NCBI GenBank assembly: GCA_913056285.1
Contig: CAJXNE010000138.1
Coordinates: 1 to 5,418, forward strand
DNA length: 5,418 nucleotides
Origin: an uncultured Zetaproteobacteria bacterium
GTDB taxonomy: Bacteria; Pseudomonadota; Zetaproteobacteria; Mariprofundales; Mariprofundaceae
Direction: 5' to 3'
Position 1 is the first letter of the stretch; every line of letters begins with the position of its first letter. Made by a program: the position numbers and the translations under genes. Under the pieces are notes generated by a model, which was not told the DNA's origin, made no database searches, and worked only from the letters and a program-made list of their open reading frames with translations. Below are positions 1 through 5,418 of this stretch, in pieces.

Positions 1-259
1 GAAGGGATTCCCGGAAGCCCAGTTTCGCTGGGCTCAAGTGCTTCATGCCGGAGAGAGGTTGCCCCGGGATGATGAGTCAGCCCTGATGTGGCTGGAGATC
101 GTTTCGCAGATCGATGTCGGCGGCGTTGAGCAGGCCATCCAATTGCGCGATCAGTTGCGTCTCGAACTCGATGATGCTGTTGTATCGCGGGCAAAACAGC
201 GGGCTAAACACTGGAGAGTCACCCATGCGACATCGAATGCTGCATTGATCGAGGTGTAA
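1..259 (+). CDS. Sel1-repeat (TPR-like) protein, C-terminal fragment
   Basis: The reading frame is open at the left window edge (first full codon at base 2) and ends at TAA 257-259, leaving 85 visible residues. Residues 2-31 fit a Sel1-like repeat: G-x-x-x-A-Q-F-R-W-A, then an H-A-G-E turn, then the P-R-D-D-x-x-A-L-M-W helix. The following segment (about 45-72) is a charged helix ending A-K-Q-R-A-K-H-W, which resembles the helix that commonly closes Sel1-repeat proteins. Such proteins form alpha-solenoid scaffolds for protein-protein contacts; the partner cannot be told from this fragment. The GTG at 38 could be taken as a start, but the repeat already begins upstream of it, so the gene almost certainly starts outside the window. 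It runs convergently towards the helicase gene. The family call is fairly safe; the function is unknown. Confidence 0.72.
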   Translation, partial: KGFPEAQFRWAQVLHAGERLPRDDESALMWLEIVSQIDVGGVEQAIQLRDQLRLELDDAVVSRAKQRAKHWRVTHATSNAALIEV

Positions 260-272
260 GAATTTTTGTGTG

Positions 273-330
273 AACGGCGTTTGGTTCAATGCTTTGGCAT
301 TCTATCATCAAATTGAATGCTCACGCCGTT
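273..330. repeat. Nested inverted repeat between convergent genes
   Basis: This lies in the 160-base gap (260-419) between the Sel1-repeat gene and the helicase gene. The outer arms AACGGCGT (273-280) and ACGCCGTT (323-330) are perfect 8-bp complements. Inside them TTCAAT (285-290) pairs with ATTGAA (312-317). Two competing inner stems are also possible: AATGC 288-292 with GCATT 297-301 (4-base loop), and GCATTC 297-302 with GAATGC 315-320. No T-run follows the stem on either strand, so it is not a classic intrinsic terminator. Its position after both stop codons still suggests a role in ending transcription or stabilising 3' ends. A weaker A/T stem, CAAAAT 376-381 with ATTTTG 391-396, is the only other structure I see in the gap. 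Confidence 0.4.
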
Positions 331-419
331 GAGTTCTGATTTCTAATCCCGGATAGGTATCAACCCACTTTTCTTCAAAATAAGCGCCGGATTTTGCCTG
401 TGGATTTGCTTGTTTTGGA

Positions 420-2273
420 CTATCGCTCAAAGAACCATCTGACTTCGGCAAGGTCATCATTGATGGGCGAGGCGGGCAGATTGCGCACGACTTCGCGGCC
501 ATAGGCTTTGACGTATAAGCGCGAATCCAGCAAGGCCATCACGCCACGATCATCCATGGAGCGAATCAAACGTCCGGCGCCCTGTCGCAGTGCAGCAATA
601 GCCTCTGGCAACTGAATATCGCGAAAGCCATGCCCTCCTTTCTCTTCACACGTTTGGATGCGGGCCTTGAGTAACGGATCGTTTGGCGGCGTAAACGGCA
701 TCTTATCGATAATCACCAGGCTCAATGCTTCTCCCGGCACATCCACCCCTTCCCAAAAACTGCGGGTGCCACACAACACCGAATGCGTATCAGAGCGAAA
801 CGCATCCAGAATCGCATCCCGGCTACCGCTTTCACCCTGAATCAGCACATTCCATGGTAAACGCTGCGCCAGTTCAGGCCCGGCCCGTTTGAGCATCATC
901 CACGAGGTAAACAGCACAAAGGCGCGCCCGCCCGATGCCCGGATCAGGGTTTCCATTTCGTCAATCAAAGCCTCAACGCCGGTATCGGAAAATGGAGTGG
1001 GCATATTGCGCGGCAGATAAATCATGGCCTGCCTGCCATAATCAAACGGAGAAGGATGAAATACCTCTTCTGCATCCTCCAGTCCGAGCCTGTTTCTGGT
1101 ATAGTCAAAATGACCGGAAACCCTGAGCGTCGCTGACATCAGCACAAATGCGGCTGCTCTATCCCACAAATGAGACTGCAAAACCGGCCCCGTTTCGACC
1201 GGTGCTACGGTGTATTTGAGATGCTCCCCTTCCCCATCGCTCCAGCCCACGAAACCTGCTTCAGGCTTGAGCACCATATCGATATCCTTGGCAATCTGCG
1301 CGGCCCGGTCGGCCAGACGCGCCATTTCTTCACTGCGTTCGCTACGCGACGACGCCAGCTTGTGCATATCGTCCCAAGCCTGCTGCAAAACTTCCAGTTC
1401 CGGTTGCAAATATGCATCAAGCACAGTTTTTCCCTGCGCAGTAATATCCTTTTTCAAGGCCGGCTCATCACCCATTTCATCGAGTTGCGCCTGCATATCA
1501 TTGAGCCACTGAATGAATTTCATCCGTGTAAGTTGCACGCCGAAATGCTGGCAGGCCAGATCTGGCAGCGCATGTGCTTCATCCACCACATAGGCATCGA
1601 AATCCGGCAATAATTCTCCGAATTCACCGGCCTTCAGGACTGCATCGGAGAGCAGCAAACTATGGTTGGTCACCACAATATCGGCGGCCTGGGCGCGTTG
1701 CCTGGCTTTCATTAACGGGCAACGATCAAAATAGCCGCATTTGGAGCCCAGGCACTGATCCCCGGTTGCCGTCACCATGTGGCCAATACCCTTGGCGAAT
1801 ACATCGAAAGGCAGACCGGATAAATCACCATCTTTGCTTTGATGCGACCAGTCGAGCACCTTGAGCATGGATTTTTGCGCCCACATTTCCAGTTGCGGGC
1901 TGGCAATGAACACGTTTAAACGTTGCGGACACAGATAGTTGGAACGCCCTTTCAGCAAAGCCACTTTTCGATTTGCGCCGAGCGTTTGCTGCACCGCAGG
2001 CAAATCACGGCGCACCAGTTGATCCTGCAAGGCGCGGGTGTGGGTGGAAATAAGAATTTTACGATCAGAACGTAGCGCCGGAATCAGATAAGCCAGCGTT
2101 TTCCCCGTTCCTGTTTCGGCTTCGGCCAACAGAATCGAGCCAGCCTCAAATGCTCCGGCAACCTCCTCTGCCAATTTGATTTGCTCATCGCGCCGCGCAT
2201 AGCCGGGCAAGCCCGTAGCCAGCGGAGCATCATCAGCAAAATCACATTGAACCCGATTAACAAGCGCATTCAT
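420..2273 (-). CDS. yoaA: YoaA/DinG-family ATP-dependent DNA helicase (XPD-like, Fe-S)
   Basis: This is a 617-residue superfamily 2 helicase of the XPD/DinG type, expected to unwind DNA 5'-to-3' with ATP during repair or replication stress. Visible motifs in order: Walker A AETGTGKT (52-59); S-T-H-T-R-A-L-Q-D-Q-L (76-86); four cysteines C115, C174, C179 and C185, placed as the ligands of the family's [4Fe-4S] cluster; V-T-N-H-S-L (201-206); DEAH box (231-234); S-A-T (380-382); G-T-R-S-F-W-E-G-V-D (502-511); and motif VI Q-G-A-G-R-L-I-R (564-571). Length and segments such as V-A-L-L-K-G-R-S-N-Y-L-C and S-P-F-D-Y match E. coli YoaA (about 636 residues) better than the longer DinG. All key residues are intact. 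In E. coli YoaA works with the clamp-loader subunit HolC; whether that holds here is inference. The ATG at 2273 has no good Shine-Dalgarno sequence at normal spacing. The gene starts 24 bases after the oppF stop, so it is probably co-transcribed with the ATPase genes. Confidence 0.93.
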   Translation of the reverse strand: MNALVNRVQCDFADDAPLATGLPGYARRDEQIKLAEEVAGAFEAGSILLAEAETGTGKTLAYLIPALRSDRKILISTHTRALQDQLVRRDLPAVQQTLGANRKVALLKGRSNYLCPQRLNVFIASPQLEMWAQKSMLKVLDWSHQSKDGDLSGLPFDVFAKGIGHMVTATGDQCLGSKCGYFDRCPLMKARQRAQAADIVVTNHSLLLSDAVLKAGEFGELLPDFDAYVVDEAHALPDLACQHFGVQLTRMKFIQWLNDMQAQLDEMGDEPALKKDITAQGKTVLDAYLQPELEVLQQAWDDMHKLASSRSERSEEMARLADRAAQIAKDIDMVLKPEAGFVGWSDGEGEHLKYTVAPVETGPVLQSHLWDRAAAFVLMSATLRVSGHFDYTRNRLGLEDAEEVFHPSPFDYGRQAMIYLPRNMPTPFSDTGVEALIDEMETLIRASGGRAFVLFTSWMMLKRAGPELAQRLPWNVLIQGESGSRDAILDAFRSDTHSVLCGTRSFWEGVDVPGEALSLVIIDKMPFTPPNDPLLKARIQTCEEKGGHGFRDIQLPEAIAALRQGAGRLIRSMDDRGVMALLDSRLYVKAYGREVVRNLPASPINDDLAEVRWFFER

Positions 2274-2297
2274 CTGGAAAAATAAACCGCTCTTTTT

Positions 2298-3245
2298 TTA
2301 CCGCAAAGGATGCAGGCAGGCAAAACCATCCGGGTTCAGGCAGCCATCGAAAACAGCACAATCGGAAGATGCATAGGGGCAGCGTGGTTGATAGGCGCAA
2401 CCGGTTTCAGCCATACCTTCGCCTATATCATGATTATCCGAAACTGGCTTACGTTCATTCGGGTGAACAATTGGCCGGGCATCGAGCAAGGCGCGGGTGT
2501 AGGGGTGACGGGGATGCTCAAACACATCGGCAGCCCTCCCCTGCTCAACAATGCGACCGGCGAACATCACCGCCACCGAATCAGCGATATGGCGAACCAC
2601 AGATAAATCATGCGAAATAAATAGATAGGCCAATCCCCTTGCCTGCTGGATATCCTTTAACAAATTGAGAATCTGGGCCTGCACCGATACATCGAGCGCC
2701 GATACCGGCTCATCGAGCGCCAGCACAGCCGGTTCGACAATCAGAGCACGGGCGATACCGATACGCTGGCGCTGACCGCCGGAAAACTGATGCGGATAGC
2801 GATCCATGCCCGAATCATCCAGACCGCACATATTCAATGTTTCCGCCACCTTGTTGCGCCGATCTGCGTTGGAAAGTTCAGGCTGATGCACACGCAATCC
2901 TTCGCACACACTTTGCCATATTTTCATGCGCGGATTCAGGCTGGCAAACGGGTCCTGAAATACCATCTGGATATGATGCCTGCGTTGCCGCAAGGCTCGC
3001 CCCGAAAGCGCGCTAACATCTTCACCCGCCCAGCTGATCTGACCCGAATCGGGTTGTAACAAGCGCATTGCCAGACGCGCCGTGGTGGATTTCCCGCTGC
3101 CCGATTCACCCACGATAGCCAGGGTCTGCCCCGCATCCAGACTGAACGACACATCATCGACAGCGCGTTTTGCTTTGCCGATAGCGCGGAACATACCGCC
3201 GGCAGCAAATGTTTTGCTCAAATGCTTAACGGCCAGCACACTCAT
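2298..3245 (-). CDS. Peptide-type ABC transporter ATP-binding protein, OppF/DppF family
   Basis: This 315-residue cytoplasmic ATPase is expected to pair with the OppD-like protein and power import of oligo- or dipeptides; nickel systems use the same family. Visible motifs: Walker A GESGSGKST (46-54), Q-loop Gln97 in V-F-Q-D-P, ABC signature F-S-G-G-Q-R-Q-R (154-161), Walker B V-L-A-L-D-E-P (174-180), D-loop S-A-L-D (182-185) and switch His212 in I-S-H-D. The C-terminus carries the oligopeptide-transporter extension, H-P-Y-T-R-A-L-L (247-254), then C283, C289, C296, C302 and C310. The opening R-A-V-D-D-V-S-F and the phrase P-Y-T-R-A-L-L-D-A are typical of OppF/DppF rather than OppD. The ATG (3243-3245) overlaps the OppD stop as ATGA. 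The catalytic set is complete and the length is normal for the family. The transported substrate cannot be assigned because the permeases and binding protein are not in the window. Confidence 0.92.
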   Translation of the reverse strand: MSVLAVKHLSKTFAAGGMFRAIGKAKRAVDDVSFSLDAGQTLAIVGESGSGKSTTARLAMRLLQPDSGQISWAGEDVSALSGRALRQRRHHIQMVFQDPFASLNPRMKIWQSVCEGLRVHQPELSNADRRNKVAETLNMCGLDDSGMDRYPHQFSGGQRQRIGIARALIVEPAVLALDEPVSALDVSVQAQILNLLKDIQQARGLAYLFISHDLSVVRHIADSVAVMFAGRIVEQGRAADVFEHPRHPYTRALLDARPIVHPNERKPVSDNHDIGEGMAETGCAYQPRCPYASSDCAVFDGCLNPDGFACLHPLR

Positions 3246-4222
3246 ATCACATTCACCGCTTCAGCTGTGTTCACATGCAGGCAACGTGCAGTATGTTCAC
3301 GACATCGCCATGCGTCCTCCACCACCGGCTGAACACAATCACCCTGCGCCAGTGGGCAGCGTTCGGCAAAGTGACAGCCGATAGGCCAGCGACCGGGTGG
3401 AGGCACTTGCCCTGCAATCACCGGCAGGCCCTGCCCTGCCTCAGATACTTCCGGCCTGCACCCCATCAGCGCACGCGTATACGGATGGGCGGGGTGATCG
3501 AAAATATCCGCCACCGGGCCAGATTCAACAATCTGACCGGCATACATCACTGCCACATCATCGCACAACTCGGCCACCAGCCCAAAATCATGCGTCACCA
3601 GCAACAGGCCGAGATTGCGTTTTTTCTGCAAGTTCAATAACAGGGCAATAATGCGTTTCTGCACCGACACATCGAGTGCTGTGGTCGGCTCGTCTGCAAT
3701 GATATAATCCGGGTCAGCAGCCATCGCCATGGCAATAAGCACACGCTGACGCATACCCCCGGAAAGCGCATCGGGATATTGTTTGAGGATCTGTTCCGCA
3801 TCCTGCATGCCCACATCTGCCAACAGTTCAATGGCCCGCTCAGTGGCATGTTGCGGACTCATATCCAGATGCAAACGAATCACTTCTGTGATCTGACTGC
3901 CAATGGAAAATACAGGATTGAGCGCAGTCATCGGTTCCTGAAAGATCATTGAAATACGCCCACCGCGCATTTTCCGGAGCGTCTCATCCGGCATCGCAAA
4001 CAGGCTCTGACCATCGAGTAGAATATCACCGCCTGTTTTCCCTACGCCCTGATGCTCACCAAGCCGTAACACAGCTTGCGATGTCAATGACTTACCACAG
4101 CCGGATTCACCCACCAGACCCAGTACGCGCCCCTGTTTCAGCTGTAGCGATACGCCCGAGATGGCCTCAACTCGCTGCCCCTCAATGGACACCGACAATG
4201 ATAAATCTCGTATTTCAAGCAT
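3242..4222 (-). CDS. Peptide-type ABC transporter ATP-binding protein, OppD/DppD family
   Basis: This 326-residue ATPase is the probable partner of the OppF-like protein; together they would form the nucleotide-binding heterodimer of an ABC importer. Visible motifs: Walker A GESGCGKS (38-45), Q-loop Gln95 in I-F-Q-E-P, signature L-S-G-G-M-R-Q-R (153-160), Walker B Y-I-I-A-D-E-P (173-179), D-loop T-A-L-D (181-184) and switch His211. The signature with Met and the A-D-E-P-T-T-A-L-D phrase are characteristic of OppD/DppD. The C-terminal extension has H-P-Y-T-R-A-L-M (246-253) and cysteines C283, C289, C296 and C307. The frame is open up to an ATG at 4336, but that start would add 38 residues unlike the family and overlap fumC by 68 bases. 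The ATG at 4222 begins M-L-E-I-R-D-L-S-L, where family members begin, and leaves a 46-base gap after fumC. It lacks a clear Shine-Dalgarno sequence. The stop TGA overlaps the oppF ATG. Confidence 0.92.
   Translation of the reverse strand: MLEIRDLSLSVSIEGQRVEAISGVSLQLKQGRVLGLVGESGCGKSLTSQAVLRLGEHQGVGKTGGDILLDGQSLFAMPDETLRKMRGGRISMIFQEPMTALNPVFSIGSQITEVIRLHLDMSPQHATERAIELLADVGMQDAEQILKQYPDALSGGMRQRVLIAMAMAADPDYIIADEPTTALDVSVQKRIIALLLNLQKKRNLGLLLVTHDFGLVAELCDDVAVMYAGQIVESGPVADIFDHPAHPYTRALMGCRPEVSEAGQGLPVIAGQVPPPGRWPIGCHFAERCPLAQGDCVQPVVEDAWRCREHTARCLHVNTAEAVNVI
3253..3257 (-). promoter_or_regulatory. Ribosome binding site for the OppF-like gene
   Basis: On the minus strand GGTGA lies 7 bases before the ATG at 3245, inside the last codons of the OppD-like gene. 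It matches the 3' part of the Shine-Dalgarno consensus at standard spacing. Together with the ATGA stop/start overlap it supports this start and suggests translational coupling, which would keep the two ATPases near equal amounts. Confidence 0.55.
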
Positions 4223-4233
4223 GGCGGCAGTGT

Positions 4234-4253
4234 GACGGAAGCGCGATTCCGTT
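4234..4253. repeat. Small inverted repeat in the fumC-oppD gap
   Basis: ACGGAA (4235-4240) and TTCCGT (4247-4252) form a perfect 6-bp stem around the 6-base loop GCGCGA (plus-strand reading), with a possible flanking G-T pair. On the transcribed (minus) strand it lies 12 bases before the OppD-like start codon and 16 bases after the fumC stop. No T-run follows, so it does not look like an intrinsic terminator. It could be an RNA hairpin affecting oppD translation or mRNA processing, a protein site, or chance. Confidence 0.35.
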
Positions 4254-4268
4254 TCCAGCCTCGTGATA

Positions 4269-5418
4269 CTACCTGTGCGCTGCCAACATGGATTTCGGAT
4301 TGAGTAATTTATCAAGATCGGCAGTCGGTAATACATTCATCTCATCACAGACCTGACGTACGGTTTTACCCTCGGCGACTGCCTGTTTGGCAATCTGTGA
4401 GGCGCGATCATAGCCGATCACCGGCGCCAGCGATGTCACCATGCTCATACTCCAGGCAATTTGTTCGGCGCAGCGCTCATCATTGGCTTGCAACCCTGCG
4501 ATACACTTATCAGAAAACATACGACAGGCGCTGGCCAATAAACGTTCTGATTCCAATACATTGTGAGCCATGACTGGCAGCCTCACATTCAAATCCAGCA
4601 GGCCCGAAGCACCGCCAAAAGCAATCGTCGCATCATTGCCAATCACCTGCGCGCACACCTGTGCCAGCGATTCGGCTATCACCGGGTTCACCTTGCCGGG
4701 CATAATCGAGGAACCGGGTTGCACTGCCGGCACGCTGATTTCACCGAGCCCACATCGCGGCCCCATATTCAGAATACGTACGTCATTGGCAATCTTGCAC
4801 AGGGAAACGGCCAGTGTTTTCAATTGGCCGGATAATTCGACGACAGCATCCTGCGCCGCCTGTGCCTCAAAATGGTTCCCGGCCTCGTGAAACCTAATGC
4901 CGCAGGTTCGCGATAATTCAGTGGCCATGCGGGTTCCGAATTCCGGATGCGTATTCAAACCGGTGCCAACCGCTGTGCCCCCCTGGGCCAGTTCAGTCAT
5001 ATGAGGTAACGTCGATTCCAGCCGCTTGACGCCCAGCTCCAGTTGCCTTGCCCAGCCGGATATCTCCTGCCCCAGCGTGATGGGCGTGGCATCCATCAAA
5101 TGGGTGCGCCCGATCTTGACAACATCGGCTGTTTCTTTTGCCTTTTTCAACACCACGCCATGCAATTGTTTCACTGCCGGAATCAGCTCGTTGATCAGCA
5201 AGTCACTGGCCGCCATATGGATGGCCGTTGGAATCACATCATTGGAGGATTGCCCCATATTCACATCGTCATTCGGGTGAATCCGTTCATGGGCATTGAT
5301 AGCAGCGCAACGATGCGCAATCACTTCATTGGCATTCATATTCGTCGACGTACCGGAGCCTGTCTGAAAAATATCAAGTACGAATTGCTCATCCCAATCG
5401 CCATCGGCCACTTCCTGC
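4269..5418 (-). CDS. fumC: Class II fumarate hydratase (fumarase C), N-terminus outside window
   Basis: The protein catalyses reversible hydration of fumarate to L-malate in the TCA cycle; it is an iron-independent cytoplasmic homotetramer. The frame is open at the right window edge: Gln-Glu precede the GTG at 5411, which is an internal Val codon aligning with the V-A-D-G segment of E. coli FumC, not a start. About 80 N-terminal residues are missing; 382 are visible. Numbering from that Val: G-S-G-T-S-T-N-M-N (18-26), the H-P-N-D-D-V-N loop (45-51), S-S-N-D (55-58), G-R-T-H-L-M-D-A (101-108) with the T103-H104 pair, and the superfamily signature G-S-S-I-M-P-G-K-V-N-P (233-243). S234, K240 and N242 correspond to catalytic S318, K324 and N326 of E. 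coli. H-P-N-D-D-V-N, V-K-I-G-R-T-H-L and G-Y-D-R-A-S-Q-I-A-K favour fumarase over the related aspartate ammonia-lyase. The TAG stop is at 4269-4271. The visible catalytic residues are intact. Confidence 0.94.
   Translation of the reverse strand, partial: QEVADGDWDEQFVLDIFQTGSGTSTNMNANEVIAHRCAAINAHERIHPNDDVNMGQSSNDVIPTAIHMAASDLLINELIPAVKQLHGVVLKKAKETADVVKIGRTHLMDATPITLGQEISGWARQLELGVKRLESTLPHMTELAQGGTAVGTGLNTHPEFGTRMATELSRTCGIRFHEAGNHFEAQAAQDAVVELSGQLKTLAVSLCKIANDVRILNMGPRCGLGEISVPAVQPGSSIMPGKVNPVIAESLAQVCAQVIGNDATIAFGGASGLLDLNVRLPVMAHNVLESERLLASACRMFSDKCIAGLQANDERCAEQIAWSMSMVTSLAPVIGYDRASQIAKQAVAEGKTVRQVCDEMNVLPTADLDKLLNPKSMLAAHR

Noticed and set aside
308..502. A 64-codon minus-strand frame overlapping the 3' end of the helicase gene and running into the intergenic gap
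   Set aside because: Half of it is out-of-frame helicase coding sequence, there is no credible ribosome site, and the product shows no recognisable family. The helicase ends normally in its own frame, so a frameshifted tail is not needed.
1170..1613. A 147-codon plus-strand frame
   Set aside because: It lies wholly antisense to the well-supported helicase gene, and its product is low-complexity and unlike any family I recognise. It is a shadow of the real gene.
2274..2300. A-run and T-run between the OppF-like gene and yoaA, considered as a terminator
   Set aside because: The only pairing is A/T-only, with no GC-rich stem, so it is unlikely to stop transcription.
4269..5411. Reading the fumarase gene as aspartate ammonia-lyase, or as a complete gene starting at the GTG at 5411
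   Set aside because: The H-P-N-D-D-V-N and V-K-I-G-R-T-H-L segments are fumarase-type, and the frame continues upstream with Gln-Glu in line with FumC, so the GTG is an internal Val.
1..5418. Mobile element, CRISPR, phage or defence system
   Set aside because: I see no transposase, integrase, terminal inverted repeats, spaced direct repeats or defence genes. The DinG-type helicase alone is a housekeeping YoaA-like form, with no neighbouring type IV CRISPR genes.

Overview
The window reads as an ordinary stretch of a proteobacterial chromosome. GC content is moderate, the proteins resemble E. coli FumC, OppD/OppF-type ATPases and YoaA, and gene density is high. A narrower placement is not safe: gamma-, beta- and related proteobacterial groups all fit. 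I see no insertion sequence, phage gene, CRISPR array, tRNA or rRNA.

Layout, left to right. Bases 1-259 on the plus strand hold the C-terminal end of a Sel1-repeat (TPR-like) protein whose start lies outside the window. A 160-base gap (260-419) follows, between convergent genes, and contains a nested inverted repeat. The rest is one compact minus-strand gene series. In transcription order it is: class II fumarase fumC (5418 down to 4269, N-terminus outside the window), an OppD/DppD-type ABC ATPase (4222 to 3242), an OppF/DppF-type ABC ATPase (3245 to 2298, overlapping the previous gene by 4 bases), and a YoaA/DinG-family iron-sulfur DNA helicase (2273 to 420).

The minus-strand genes are close enough (46-base gap, 4-base overlap, 24-base gap) to be one transcription unit. 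The two ATPases are clearly a translationally coupled pair and should form the heterodimeric motor of a peptide-type (or nickel-type) importer. The permease and binding-protein genes that usually precede them are absent; fumC sits in that place. FumC (TCA cycle) and YoaA (DNA repair helicase) have no obvious functional link to the transporter and are probably just co-located.

No undescribed system is evident. The points most worth a second look are the ATPase pair without permeases, the matching cysteine clusters at the C-termini of both ATPases, the hairpin just before the oppD start, and the nested inverted repeat between the convergent genes.
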